Source of the DNA: Paenibacillus radicibacter
Lineage (GTDB): Bacteria; Bacillota; Bacilli; Paenibacillales; NBRC-103111
Length of the DNA: 64,000 bases
Direction: 5' to 3'
NCBI RefSeq assembly: GCF_024721995.1
Contig: NZ_JANQBC010000001.1
Location: 310,001 to 374,000, forward strand
In this document: piece by piece, positions 19,402-28,003 of the stretch
Numbering within the stretch: position 1 is the stretch's first letter
Layout: every line of letters begins with the position of its first letter
Program-made: the position numbers and the translations under genes
The notes under the pieces: generated by a model
What the model saw: only the letters and a program-made list of their open reading frames with translations
Told to the model about the DNA's origin: nothing
Databases searched by the model: none

Positions 19402-20124
19402 TTACAGCACTTTACTAAGGAATTCCTTCGTACGCGGATGCTGTGGATTGCTGAAAATTTCTACTGGATCACCCTGTTCTACAACGACACCGCCGTCCAT
19501 AAAGATTAAGCGGTCACCTACTTCTCTTGCGAAGCCCATCTCGTGAGTGACAACAACCATCGTCATGCCGTCTTTCGCCAAGCTCTTCATAACTTCAAGC
19601 ACTTCACCGACCATCTCAGGGTCAAGCGCTGAAGTTGGTTCGTCAAAAAGTAGAACATCCGGCTGCATCGCAAGCGCACGTGCAATCGCAATACGCTGCT
19701 TCTGACCACCCGACAATTGACCTGGGAAGTTAACTGCCTTGTCTTCAAGTCCAACTTTACGAAGCAGATCACGAGCGATCGCATCTGCATCCCCCGCGGA
19801 TAAGCCTTTCAGCTTACGGGGAGCAAGCGTAATGTTATCCATCACCGTTAAGTGCGGGAATAAGTTGAAATTCTGAAACACCATGCCCATGCGCTGACGC
19901 ATTTGGTTAATGTCTGTCTTCTTATCTGTAATGGACACACCATCAAATAAGATTTCACCTTTAGTCGGCGTTTCAAGTAAGTTCAAGCAGCGCAAGTACG
20001 TACTTTTACCAGATCCACTTGGGCCGATAACTACGACTACTTCACCTTTAGCAATATCCATATCAATGCCTTTAAGCACTTCTAGTTTCTTAAAATGTTT
20101 GTGTAAATCATTCACTTTAATCAT
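19402..20124 (-). CDS. glnQ: Polar amino-acid ABC transporter ATP-binding protein
   Basis: ATPase driving an amino-acid importer. It has Walker [10 protein letters not shown] (about residues 32-40), Q-loop [12 protein letters not shown], the PAAT signature [15 protein letters not shown], Walker [14 protein letters not shown] and the switch His in [13 protein letters not shown]. At 240 residues it is a standard GlnQ/ArtM-type subunit. Its ATG overlaps the end of the permease gene by 8 bases, so expression is coupled. The exact amino acid (glutamine, cystine, arginine or other) cannot be read from the sequence, so the gene symbol indicates type only. Confidence 0.93.
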   Translation of the reverse strand: MIKVNDLHKHFKKLEVLKGIDMDIAKGEVVVVIGPSGSGKSTYLRCLNLLETPTKGEILFDGVSITDKKTDINQMRQRMGMVFQNFNLFPHLTVMDNITLAPRKLKGLSAGDADAIARDLLRKVGLEDKAVNFPGQLSGGQKQRIAIARALAMQPDVLLFDEPTSALDPEMVGEVLEVMKSLAKDGMTMVVVTHEMGFAREVGDRLIFMDGGVVVEQGDPVEIFSNPQHPRTKEFLSKVL

Positions 20125-20767
20125 GTGCCTTCATCCTCCGTTCAGCGATACCAAGCAGCTTGGATAGAGTAAACGTCATTGCAAAGTATATGACTGCCGC
20201 TACGATAAGCGGTTCGAATGGAAGCGCTGTGTTTCCTTTTACCGTGTCCGCATTGTACATCAAGTCATAAATACCGATAATTGATACGATAGAAGACTCT
20301 TTAATTAAGACAATAAGTTCATTTCCAAGCGCTGGCAAAATGTTACGAAGTGCTTGTGGCAAAATGATCATACGCATTGCTAGTCCATTGGACATCCCTA
20401 GAGAACGCGCTGCTTCCATCTGCCCCTTATCTACTGATTGAATACCACCACGGAAAATTTCCGCGACATATGCTGCACAGTTAATCGAAAGCGCAATAAC
20501 CCCTGCCAGAAAAGTCGGTAGATCAACACCAATTTGTGGAAGTCCATAGAATACGATATATAACTGAACTAAAAGCGGCGTGCCACGAATAAACTCAATG
20601 TAGGAAACTGCAAACCACTTGAATGGTTTAATCGAGGACAAGCGCATGATCGCTAGAATAATACCACCGGCAACACCAATTACCATTGTACATAATGAAA
20701 GTTGTAATGTTGTAATGGCGCCGTCTAAGAAAAACTGCCAATATTTATCTAAGAATGAAAAATTCAT
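20117..20767 (-). CDS. Polar amino-acid ABC transporter permease
   Basis: Membrane subunit of the HisM/GlnP family, 216 residues with about five hydrophobic segments. The family loop [24 protein letters not shown] is clearly present (written here in part as one motif around residue 130), and [14 protein letters not shown] marks the N-terminal region. The start follows GGGGTGAG. It is the middle gene of the binding protein-permease-ATPase operon. Confidence 0.93.
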   Translation of the reverse strand: MNFSFLDKYWQFFLDGAITTLQLSLCTMVIGVAGGIILAIMRLSSIKPFKWFAVSYIEFIRGTPLLVQLYIVFYGLPQIGVDLPTFLAGVIALSINCAAYVAEIFRGGIQSVDKGQMEAARSLGMSNGLAMRMIILPQALRNILPALGNELIVLIKESSIVSIIGIYDLMYNADTVKGNTALPFEPLIVAAVIYFAMTFTLSKLLGIAERRMKAHD

Positions 20768-20849
20768 TGTGTAACTCTCACCCCATCTTGATCTCTAGTT
20801 GTATAAACAATAAAAAATAGCGGCATAGTACCGCTATTTCAGGTTATGC

Positions 20850-21629
20850 TTAATTATCTTCAGCTTGCTTGTTTGCTTCAGTCACGAATTGATCAATCTT
20901 GCCTTCTTTAATTAGTCTATCCAAAGTTTTGTTGACTTGATCAACAAATGTTTGATTTCCTTTTTTAATTGCAATCGCGGAACCCGCTTCTTCAACTTTT
21001 AGCTCCACATTAGCCAAGCTCATTTCTTTTTGACGCTCTGTGTAGAACTTCGCAAGTGGAAGCTCAAGAATAATAGCATCTACTTTTTTGCTCGTCAATT
21101 GAAGCGTGATATCGGAAATTTTACCAAGTGGCTTCAAATCTGCATTCTCAATTTGTTCACCAGCTAGACGTTCTTGGATGGAACCTTTTTGAACACCGAT
21201 TTTCTTACCTTTAAGATCTGCAAGTGAGTTGTATTTGTCTTTATCTTCTGTACGAACGACAACGACTTGAGAAGCTGTGTAATAGATGTTGGAGAAATCT
21301 ACGTTCTGTTTACGCTCTTCTGTTGGAGAGAACCCAGCAAGTACCATATCTACTGTACCGGCTTGAAGCGCTGCTAGCAGACCGTCGAACTTCATATCTT
21401 TAATTTCAAGCGTTTTGCCCATATCTTTAGCAACTTCTTCGGCAATGCTAATATCGAAACCAATAATGGTATCTTTACCGTTGATGGATTTGTGGAACTC
21501 ATACGGCGGATAATCTGCGCTTGTACCAAGAACTAGCTTCTCTTTCGAAACTGCGCTGTTCTTTTGTCCACACGCGCCTAATACAAATACTAAAGTGAGT
21601 GATAATAATGCAAGTACGATTTTTTTCAT
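20850..21629 (-). CDS. Amino-acid-binding lipoprotein of the ABC transporter
   Basis: Surface receptor of the importer, 259 residues. Signal peptide MKKIVLALLSLTLVFVLGAC ends in a lipobox, followed by the SBP family-3 fold with GTSADYPPYEFH, IGFDISIAEEVAKDMG, MVLAGFSPTEER and KKIGVQKGS. The family-3 fold predicts a polar amino acid or cystine-like ligand. I moved the start to 21629, where GAGGGG precedes the ATG and the lipobox comes at the usual place; the longer frame to 21779 runs across the promoter. First gene of the operon. Confidence 0.92.
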   Translation of the reverse strand: MKKIVLALLSLTLVFVLGACGQKNSAVSKEKLVLGTSADYPPYEFHKSINGKDTIIGFDISIAEEVAKDMGKTLEIKDMKFDGLLAALQAGTVDMVLAGFSPTEERKQNVDFSNIYYTASQVVVVRTEDKDKYNSLADLKGKKIGVQKGSIQERLAGEQIENADLKPLGKISDITLQLTSKKVDAIILELPLAKFYTERQKEMSLANVELKVEEAGSAIAIKKGNQTFVDQVNKTLDRLIKEGKIDQFVTEANKQAEDN

Positions 21630-21690
21630 CTGACTTAACCCCTCTGTATCCAAGTTGTTTATTGACCCTCTGAAAATTAATATACGCGTT

Positions 21691-21719
21691 ATTATACAGG
21701 GAAACTTATAAATATACAA
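21691..21719 (-). promoter_or_regulatory. Sigma-A promoter of the amino-acid ABC operon
   Basis: Minus strand TTGTAT, a 17-base spacer and a consensus TATAAT, about 60 bases before the binding-protein start. No T-box, S-box or other leader riboswitch was recognised in the short leader. Confidence 0.7.
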
Positions 21720-21777
21720 TGCATTTAAAGCCATTAATAATTGACAATTTCCAAAACTATTGTACAAGCTATTGTTC

Positions 21778-21825
21778 ACAAAAAAATAGGCGAATATCCC
21801 GATTGGACAGGAACTTTCCGCCTAG
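21778..21825 (-). terminator. Terminator-like hairpin upstream of the amino-acid ABC promoter
   Basis: On the minus strand TAGGCG pairs with CGCCTA around a 27-base loop that itself holds GGAAAGTTCC, and the second arm is followed by seven T. No gene upstream on this strand ends nearby, so it may only block read-through from the GDSL gene or antisense transcripts. Confidence 0.4.
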
Positions 21826-21871
21826 AGACTCAGTATGATGTACGATCTGCAAGGATCAAGGAGGTTTTGTA

Positions 21872-22510
21872 ATGCATGCTTTAACCCGCGAATCCTTATA
21901 TAGCGCGATTACACACGGTATTGGCATCCCCTTGTCACTAGCTGGGACTTATATTTTGATGCAACGTGCCTTTACTTTCGGAACACCTTGGCATATGGCT
22001 GGTTTTCTTATTTTTGGTATCACGATGTTGCATGTTTATACGTCTTCAACTCTCTTGCATAGCAGTACCTCAATGAAATGGGGTCCGAGATTTGAATTGT
22101 TGGATTACTTAGGTATCTATTTATTCATTGCTGGTTCATACACCGCATTCATTTTTATTGGATTGCGCAACAATTTAGGATGGACAATGCTTGCAATCGT
22201 ATGGCTGATGGCGATCATTGGAATTGCACTTACGTTCTGGGGATGGTTTACGAAGTATCGGCTATTAACGACGTATTATTATGTCGCTATGGGTGTATTC
22301 ACCTTACTATTTATACAACCATTTATGCAGATCATCCCACTTATGGGAGTCATGTGGCTTATCTTGGGTGATCTGCTCTATATAATAGGAACGTTCTTCT
22401 TTATGTGGAAAAGCTTACGTTATCACCACGCGATCTGGCATCTATTCGTTCTAGGTGGTTCCATCTGTCATTTCGTTGTCTTGAACAACTTCTTATTATG
22501 GGTGAAGTGA
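21872..22510 (+). CDS. Hemolysin III/PAQR-family membrane protein
   Basis: Seven-helix membrane protein of the YplQ/hemolysin III group, 212 residues. The conserved pieces are SAITHGIGIPLSL near the N-terminus, STLLHS, LLDYLGIYLFIAGSYTAF and the C-terminal HHAIWHLFVLGGSICHF with the His residues thought to bind metal in this superfamily. AAGGAGG precedes the ATG. Its end overlaps the end of the convergent GDSL gene by 15 bases. The physiological role of bacterial members is unsettled; haemolytic activity should not be assumed. Confidence 0.9.
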   Translation: MHALTRESLYSAITHGIGIPLSLAGTYILMQRAFTFGTPWHMAGFLIFGITMLHVYTSSTLLHSSTSMKWGPRFELLDYLGIYLFIAGSYTAFIFIGLRNNLGWTMLAIVWLMAIIGIALTFWGWFTKYRLLTTYYYVAMGVFTLLFIQPFMQIIPLMGVMWLILGDLLYIIGTFFFMWKSLRYHHAIWHLFVLGGSICHFVVLNNFLLWVK

Positions 22511-23176
22511 ATCACGAAATAAGTTGCGCAATAGTTCCTGATGAGCAGGTGCCGAAAGTGCCTTTTTCACCTGCTCTCCCATCACAACATAGCCTTCTTC
22601 ATTCGGATGGACCATATCGTCGGATAACAGCATTTTCTCCCGACCGATAAAGGCATCGTACACATTCACATACACAGCTCCCGATCGTTTGAGCCGCTGC
22701 ATATGTCGATTAAATCGGGTAATCCATTCCACTACAATTGGAAACTGAGGAAAAGGATTGTATAGACCGAGCTGCAAAATCAAGGCAGGTTTACTCGTAG
22801 CATGTTTAATTGTATGAATTTCGGCTAAAATCTTACGATTATTCGTAACAAATTGCTGCAAAGCCGATGTGAGTGGACGTGATTCGCCATCTCGGAAGAA
22901 TGGGACTGCCGCTTGCATTAAATCATTGCCTCCGGCAGTTATTGCGATAATTGCAGCATGCTCGACATGCTCCCGAAGTGCAAGATCCGCTCGGATCTGT
23001 TCATAAAGTTCACCTGAAGTCGCTCCGCTTGTTCCGCATAATGCAAACCCAACTTGATCCCCATAATCATCAACAAGTGCACGATGCACCCTGCTTGCAT
23101 AACCACAACCATCCGTCGCGCCTGTTCCTGCCGTTAACGAGTCCCCGAATGCCAAATACGAATTGGAAAGATTCAT
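22496..23176 (-). CDS. SGNH/GDSL-type esterase or lipase
   Basis: Hydrolase of 226 residues with all four SGNH blocks: block I AFGDSLTAGTG (nucleophile Ser near residue 13), block II CGTSGATSGEL (Gly), block III TAGGNDLMQA (Asn), and block V DDMVHPNEEGY (Asp and His). No signal peptide, so probably cytosolic. It resembles YpmR/TesA-like acyl-ester hydrolases. It overlaps the convergent hemolysin III gene by 15 bases, so the two transcripts are antisense at their ends. A repeat element lies directly upstream. Confidence 0.9.
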   Translation of the reverse strand: MNLSNSYLAFGDSLTAGTGATDGCGYASRVHRALVDDYGDQVGFALCGTSGATSGELYEQIRADLALREHVEHAAIIAITAGGNDLMQAAVPFFRDGESRPLTSALQQFVTNNRKILAEIHTIKHATSKPALILQLGLYNPFPQFPIVVEWITRFNRHMQRLKRSGAVYVNVYDAFIGREKMLLSDDMVHPNEEGYVVMGEQVKKALSAPAHQELLRNLFRDSLHP

Positions 23177-23205
23177 GATGCATCACTCCTTCGTTCGGTC
23201 GTAGA

Positions 23206-23363
23206 GTGTGTTCAAAAAATTTGGTCACTCCAGAGAAAAAAGCACTTCCGGTCGCTGTCTCAATCGTGAATTTGAATTTATTAATTGGTATTTTCACGAT
23301 TTCAAAGGCGAACACTCCGTTCCTCCAGTTGTTTCTTTCTCTTACGTTTAACTTTTTGAACAC
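23206..23363. repeat. MITE-like repeat, copy A (158 bp)
   Basis: Starts TGTTCAAAAAA and ends CTTTTTGAACAC, so its ends are inverted repeats. The interior shares CACTTCCGGTCGCT and TTCAAAGGCGAACAC, and overall most bases, with copy B at 24701-24858, in the same orientation and at equal length. The two halves also pair imperfectly, so RNA could fold into a long hairpin. It lies in the divergent spacer between the GDSL and amidohydrolase genes. No transposase frame is present. Confidence 0.75.
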
Positions 23364-23519
23364 CCACTGCTCTCTTATGTATATTCGCATCCTGAATCAT
23401 TTAGCAGTGATTCATCATTCGGGACAAGAATGACCAGTGGAAGCGATATCTTGTTTGTATTACAATAGGTACATACATGAAACTTAAACTTTCTGACTCT
23501 TGAAGGGAGCGTGCAGTTC

Positions 23520-24692
23520 GTGAAAACGACTATACATGCGACAATTGACGCCAACGCAGAGCGTCTTAAACAAATATCTCGTTTTATTGGGGAAAACCCA
23601 GAGCTTGGTCATGAAGAATTTAAAGCTTATGAGAAATTGACGAAAGAACTCGAATATCAAGGATTTGACATTGAACACGCGGTACTCGATATTCCAACGG
23701 CATTCATTGCAACTTACAAATCTTCTAAACCAGGACCTACTATCGCGTTTCTTGCCGAGTTCGATGCATTGCCTGATCTTGGACATGCTTGTGGTCACCA
23801 CTTGATCTGTACAATGAGTATCGGAGCAGCAATTGGCCTCAAATCTGTAATTGATGAAATTGGCGGTACAATTCGCGTATACGGAACGCCTGCTGAAGAG
23901 ACGAAAGGTGCGAAAGTACCGATGGCAGCTGCTGGACTGTTTAAAGATGTCGATGCTGCGATGATGGCACATCCTTATTACACATACGAGCGCTCCGGTG
24001 AATCCTTAGCAATCGATGCGATACAATTCGAATACAGAGGAAAGCCTGCTCACGCAGCAGCTAGTCCACATGAAGGCATTAACGCACTGGATGCAGTATT
24101 GCAACTATTTAACTCCATAAATGCTCTGCGCCAGCAACTACGTAGTGACGTTCGGATTCACGGTATTATTGCAGAGGGCGGTAAAGCGGCGAACATCATT
24201 CCTGACTATGCCGTAGCTCAATTCTACGTTCGTGCAGGCACACGTGCTTACACGAATGAAGTTGTGAAGAAGGTGCTTGCTTGCGGAGAAGGTGCAGCTC
24301 TTCAAACAGGTTGCACGCTTGAGACTAGCAATTATGAATACTCTTATGACGAATTGTTGACGAACAAAACATTATCCGATGCATACGAGCGTAATCTCGC
24401 TGACTTCGGCATTTCAGAAGATCAGATTGAAATTGGCAAAGACCACGGATCACTTGATCTAGGTAATGTTTCGATCTACTGCCCAACGATCCACCCTTAT
24501 ATGAAAGTTGTGAGTGAGAAGCATCTGCTTCATACGAAAGAGTTCCGTGACCTTGCGATGCTGGACCAAGCATTCGATGCGATGATCTTAACGGGTAAAA
24601 TTCTTGCATCCACGGCTTATGATGTAATTACACAGCCTGAATTACTTGCTTCCATGAAAGCGGAGTTTGAGAAAGCGCTAGCTGTTAAGTAA
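23520..24692 (+). CDS. M20-family metallo-amidohydrolase
   Basis: Predicted cytosolic zinc amidohydrolase/peptidase of the AbgB/HipO-like M20D group, 390 residues. Metal-site segments are AFLAEFDALPDLGHACGHH (Asp, Cys/His), GTPAEETKGAK (Glu) and MAHP; the lid domain has KPAHAAASPHEGINALDA. Such enzymes cleave N-acyl or p-aminobenzoyl-glutamate-type amides, but the substrate is unknown. The GTG at 23520 is preferred over the one at 23511, which touches the AGGGAG ribosome site. The gene sits alone between two copies of a 158-bp repeat. Confidence 0.88.
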   Translation: MKTTIHATIDANAERLKQISRFIGENPELGHEEFKAYEKLTKELEYQGFDIEHAVLDIPTAFIATYKSSKPGPTIAFLAEFDALPDLGHACGHHLICTMSIGAAIGLKSVIDEIGGTIRVYGTPAEETKGAKVPMAAAGLFKDVDAAMMAHPYYTYERSGESLAIDAIQFEYRGKPAHAAASPHEGINALDAVLQLFNSINALRQQLRSDVRIHGIIAEGGKAANIIPDYAVAQFYVRAGTRAYTNEVVKKVLACGEGAALQTGCTLETSNYEYSYDELLTNKTLSDAYERNLADFGISEDQIEIGKDHGSLDLGNVSIYCPTIHPYMKVVSEKHLLHTKEFRDLAMLDQAFDAMILTGKILASTAYDVITQPELLASMKAEFEKALAVK

Positions 24693-24700
24693 TCATCGCT

Positions 24701-24858
24701 TGTTCAAAAAGATTGATCACTACAGAGAAAAAAGCACTTCCGGTCGCTCTCTCAATCGTAAAATTTGAATTTATTTAATGGTTGTTTCACGATTTCAAAG
24801 GCGAACACTTCGTTCCTATAGTGCATTTTTTCTCTTCCGTTTAAACTTTTTGAACACA
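24701..24858. repeat. MITE-like repeat, copy B (158 bp)
   Basis: Second copy, starting TGTTCAAAAAG and ending CTTTTTGAACAC, eight bases after the amidohydrolase stop codon. Same orientation, same length and same internal blocks as copy A, with scattered differences, so the copies have diverged for some time. A bidirectional terminator follows immediately. Confidence 0.75.
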
Positions 24859-24870
24859 CTCACCAAAATA

Positions 24871-24906
24871 AAAGACGTGCAAGCCATCTGGCCAGCACGT
24901 CTTTGT
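24871..24906. terminator. Bidirectional terminator
   Basis: Perfect AAAGACGTGC/GCACGTCTTT arms with A and T flanks, between the converging amidohydrolase and EamA genes. It can serve both. Confidence 0.85.
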
Positions 24907-24921
24907 TTATACCGCACACTT

Positions 24922-25842
24922 CTACGTCGCTTTTTTCGCGATGGGTACGTGGTCGGTGATGTCTTCTTTTTCCTGAGAACGGATAAATACGGCTACACCA
25001 ACTAATAGTAATAAGCCTGCCGCAAACTGAACAGGTGTAATGCTCTCCCCTAATAAGAAGAATGCAAGAATCGTTGCACCAAGTGGTTCTCCCAGCACGG
25101 CCATGGACACTGTTGTCGCGGACATATACTTGAGCAACCAATTGAATACATAATGTCCGAATAAGGTTGAAACCACCGCGAGTAAGAAGAATAATCCCCA
25201 CTCATCCGCTGAATAATCGAATAGTGGATAACCTACCGCGACACTATAGACACCAAGAACGAACGCTCCAATTAGAAAGACGCACATCGAGTATACATAG
25301 GCAGACATATGCGCCCGTAGACTTTTCCCAATGATCATATGCACCGCAACGGCTATCGTACCAATGAAAGACAGGAGATCACCTTTAAGAGCATCGCCTG
25401 AGAAACGGAAATCACCCCATCCAATCAAGATTGCACCGAACATAGCCACCGCCATTGCCACGATCGCTGTTCGACTTACTTTATGACGAAACACCCAGAA
25501 TGAACCCGCCATTACAAGCACAGGCTCAAGTGTTAAGATTGCGGTTGATGAAGCAACCGACGTCCAGCGCAAGGACTCCATCCAGAATAAGAAATGCAAA
25601 CCGAGCATAAGCCCGGACATAAATAGTGAGAAATAAGAACGCAGCGAGATACGACGAAACTCAGGTAAGTACTTGTAGATAAACGGTAACATAATGAGAA
25701 CAGTAATCAGCAAACGATTCATCGCAATAACAGGTGCAGGAGCTGCCGACCATTTGACAAAAATAGCAGAAAACGAAATTGCAATAATCCCAACCACAAG
25801 CATGAGAGACAGCGATACAGGTGGTTTCTTCACAAGATTCAT
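24922..25842 (-). CDS. EamA/DMT-family transporter
   Basis: Membrane exporter-type protein of 306 residues with ten hydrophobic segments in two EamA repeats (about 10-150 and 160-295). Typical pieces are MNRLLITVLIMLPF, STAILTLEPVLVMAGSFWVF and, in the second repeat, VSMAVLGEPLGATILAFFLLGE. The cytosolic tail is charged. DMT family members move metabolites, amino acids or drugs; nothing here fixes the substrate. AGGAG precedes the ATG. Confidence 0.9.
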   Translation of the reverse strand: MNLVKKPPVSLSLMLVVGIIAISFSAIFVKWSAAPAPVIAMNRLLITVLIMLPFIYKYLPEFRRISLRSYFSLFMSGLMLGLHFLFWMESLRWTSVASSTAILTLEPVLVMAGSFWVFRHKVSRTAIVAMAVAMFGAILIGWGDFRFSGDALKGDLLSFIGTIAVAVHMIIGKSLRAHMSAYVYSMCVFLIGAFVLGVYSVAVGYPLFDYSADEWGLFFLLAVVSTLFGHYVFNWLLKYMSATTVSMAVLGEPLGATILAFFLLGESITPVQFAAGLLLLVGVAVFIRSQEKEDITDHVPIAKKAT

Positions 25843-25900
25843 GGTGTACTCCTATCTGTTTCTATAATATCTGAAAAATGAATTATTAATTGCACTCAAT

Positions 25901-25925
25901 AAAAAAGACTCCATAAGGAGTCAGA
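25901..25925 (-). terminator. Terminator of ytxJ
   Basis: Minus-strand GACTCC/GGAGTC hairpin with a TTAT loop followed by six T, 25 bases past the ytxJ stop. Confidence 0.85.
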
Positions 25926-25949
25926 CACTACTTCATGTAAGCTAAGCAG

Positions 25950-26288
25950 TTAGTTCAAGACAGCCGTCATGTGCTTTACAGTGATGGACCAATGCGAAGT
26001 GTTCCATACGCAATGCTTTTTATCGAAATACAAAATTTGCGGTGAAGCATGTTTCACTTGCAAATCTTCAGCGATTTGATTCGATACAGGGCGGGATTCG
26101 ATAACCTTCACAAAGTAGTAAGCTACATCTGTGTTCGGTGTACCTTCTAAATATTGCTCATATTCTTCAAGTGCAGAAGCTGATACCGGGCATGTTGTGC
26201 TGTGCTTAAAAACAACAATTCCCTTATTATCAAACTCCTGCAACAGAGTATTCCATTCTTCAAGCGTCGTAATTTCTTGATAGGTCAT
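25950..26288 (-). CDS. ytxJ: Bacillithiol-system redox protein YtxJ
   Basis: Small thioredoxin-fold protein, 112 residues, of the general-stress family YtxJ that phylogenetically accompanies bacillithiol. The single redox-active Cys is in FKHSTTCPVSASA near residue 34, in place of a CxxC pair, and the C-terminal half has HASPQILYFDKKHCVWNTSHWSIT, the family's typical ending. It probably reduces bacillithiol-mixed disulfides. Its presence argues for a bacillithiol-making Firmicute. The ATG follows GAGAGG. Confidence 0.9.
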   Translation of the reverse strand: MTYQEITTLEEWNTLLQEFDNKGIVVFKHSTTCPVSASALEEYEQYLEGTPNTDVAYYFVKVIESRPVSNQIAEDLQVKHASPQILYFDKKHCVWNTSHWSITVKHMTAVLN

Positions 26289-26365
26289 TATGTAACCTCT
26301 CCCCTCTAATAGCTCCCTCTAGTATAGATAAAGATAGCTGTAAAATCCATGTATTTTTAATGGAT

Positions 26366-26911
26366 TTATCTTAAGAACAGCGCTCCTGCAACAAGTGCTG
26401 CTAGAATTCCCCAGATCACGCTAATTCCCATGTATTGTACCATAATAAAAAATCCGACTGCGATTAAAAATGGCACATAGTTCACAACGCCGGTGCTTGG
26501 CTCAAATACGTACTTCGCATATTCATAGGCAAGCATTGCCATCATAACGAAGATCACGGGCTGAATCCCGCGAATCATCCCTTTAATAACCTGATTGTTC
26601 TGCAGCTTGCTCATCATAAAGACGAGTGCAATCATAAGTAAGGCTGTAGGAAGTACAACAGCTCCAAGTGCAATTAATGCACCTCCCCAGCCTGCTACCC
26701 GATAACCTACATAAGCCGCAAGCTTCGTAGCAATCGGTCCTGGTAGCGCATTCGAGAATGCAAGAGCCTGACCAAATTCATCCTTACTTAACCATTTGAA
26801 ATTTTCTACAACTTCGTGTTCATACAAAGGAATGATAGATGGTCCTCCACCATAACCGAGCAGTGTCGATCTACCAAACCCCAAGAACAGTCCCCACAGT
26901 TTCATTAACAT
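26366..26911 (-). CDS. Chromate-transporter half (single CHR domain)
   Basis: Membrane protein of 181 residues with one CHR domain: GLFLGFGRSTLLGYGGGPSIIPLYE, then LAFSNALPGPIATKLAAYVGY and several hydrophobic helices. Short-chain CHR proteins usually occur as adjacent pairs that form one transporter. No partner is seen on either side here, since ytxJ and a LysR gene flank it. It may work as a homodimer or have lost its partner. The true substrate may be another anion. Confidence 0.85.
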   Translation of the reverse strand: MLMKLWGLFLGFGRSTLLGYGGGPSIIPLYEHEVVENFKWLSKDEFGQALAFSNALPGPIATKLAAYVGYRVAGWGGALIALGAVVLPTALLMIALVFMMSKLQNNQVIKGMIRGIQPVIFVMMAMLAYEYAKYVFEPSTGVVNYVPFLIAVGFFIMVQYMGISVIWGILAALVAGALFLR

Positions 26912-26999
26912 CGCTCAAGTACCTTCTCTCTTCTCAAGCATTTGTTCTTAGCATACACCAATCGAAGAATAATCGACAACCAAATAAACCCATACACCC

Positions 27000-27890
27000 T
27001 TATGTTTCAGCTGGTAATAGGGATTGCGTCACTTGTATAAATTCCTTCGCGGCATAGGATAAATAGCGATCTTTCCCCCATATGAGTCCAAGATGCCAGG
27101 GGATATTCGGTTTGACTAGCGGTATAAGTTTAATATTCTCTTTGTCGAGCAAAGTGCAGATCGTCTCGGGTAAGAACGAGATACCAAGCTCTGCCGAGAC
27201 CATTTTTCCAATAAAATCCCACTGCGAGCTCTTGCACACAATATCCGGCGTAAAGCCCATATGCGCACACAAATTCAGAATGATATCATGCAGCGCAAAG
27301 TCTTCCGAGAGCATAATGAACGATTCTTGACTGAGCTCACTCAGCGTAATCTGCTCTCGACTTGCAAGTGGATGATTGGAGTGGGTCAACACCATCAGAT
27401 CATCTTGAAAGAACGGAAACACCTCGAACTTCGATATATCTACTGGCAAAATGGCAACACCTAAATCCAAGCTTCCTTCGTGGATCGATTCAGTCACTTT
27501 CTTCGCTCCCGCTTCAATAATTTGGATCTTAATCGCAGGATATAGTTGATGAAACTTTGCTATCACTTTCGAAAAGAAAATCGAACCAATCATCGGCGGC
27601 AAGCCGAGACGAATCGAACCTTTTTGCAAATGAATGACTTCAGACAATTCCGTAGGTACATTATGAAAAGCATCGAGCACCTTGTTCGCTTGATCAAGTA
27701 ATACTTTTCCAGCATCGGTTAGGACGACACGCTTACCTTTTCGATCAAACAATTGAATGCCCAGCTCATCTTCGAGATCACGCACCATTTTGCTAATCGT
27801 CGGTTGACTGACGTGCAGATGTTGGCTTGCTTTCGTAAAACCGCCTTTCTCAGCGACTTCTTTAAAATACATCAAATGATGAAGCTCCAT
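27000..27890 (-). CDS. LysR-family regulator next to cid genes (CidR-like)
   Basis: DNA-binding regulator of 296 residues. The N-terminal helix-turn-helix is MELHHLMYFKEVAEKGGFTKAS followed by VSQPTISKMVRDLE, and a periplasmic-binding-protein-like effector domain fills the rest (IRLGLPPMIGS, SLDLGVAILP). It is divergent from cidA/cidB, as CidR is in bacilli and staphylococci where it responds to acetate or pyruvate overflow. I infer the same task here. Palindromic sites lie in the shared promoter region. Confidence 0.88.
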   Translation of the reverse strand: MELHHLMYFKEVAEKGGFTKASQHLHVSQPTISKMVRDLEDELGIQLFDRKGKRVVLTDAGKVLLDQANKVLDAFHNVPTELSEVIHLQKGSIRLGLPPMIGSIFFSKVIAKFHQLYPAIKIQIIEAGAKKVTESIHEGSLDLGVAILPVDISKFEVFPFFQDDLMVLTHSNHPLASREQITLSELSQESFIMLSEDFALHDIILNLCAHMGFTPDIVCKSSQWDFIGKMVSAELGISFLPETICTLLDKENIKLIPLVKPNIPWHLGLIWGKDRYLSYAAKEFIQVTQSLLPAET

Positions 27891-27905
27891 GAATGTTCGC
27901 CTCTT

Positions 27906-27975
27906 ATCTATAGATAGAATGCATGGATAACATGCGATCTATATATTTTACCTCATACATAGATCCATGTATACT
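27906..27975 (+). promoter_or_regulatory. Divergent cid promoter region with three palindromes
   Basis: A -35 TTTACC (27947-27952), 17-base spacer and -10 TATACT (27970-27975) precede cidA by about 30 bases. Three dyads are visible: ATCTATAGAT (27906-27915), GCATG-N5-CATGC (27921-27935) and ATACAT-N6-ATGTAT (27955-27972), the last covering the -10. The first two are placed like LysR activation sites, the third like a repression site. Site roles are inferred. Confidence 0.55.
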
Positions 27976-28003
27976 TGAGTTACACACAGAGGAGATGACA
28001 TCT

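Noticed and set aside
21661-21871. Possible riboswitch or T-box before the amino-acid ABC operon
   Set aside because: The leader after the promoter is only about 60 bases and lacks T-box or lysine/SAM riboswitch cores; only a promoter and an unrelated hairpin were found.
23484-23972. A 162-codon minus-strand frame over the amidohydrolase gene
   Set aside because: It lies fully antisense to conserved metal-site codons of the M20 enzyme and has no ribosome site.
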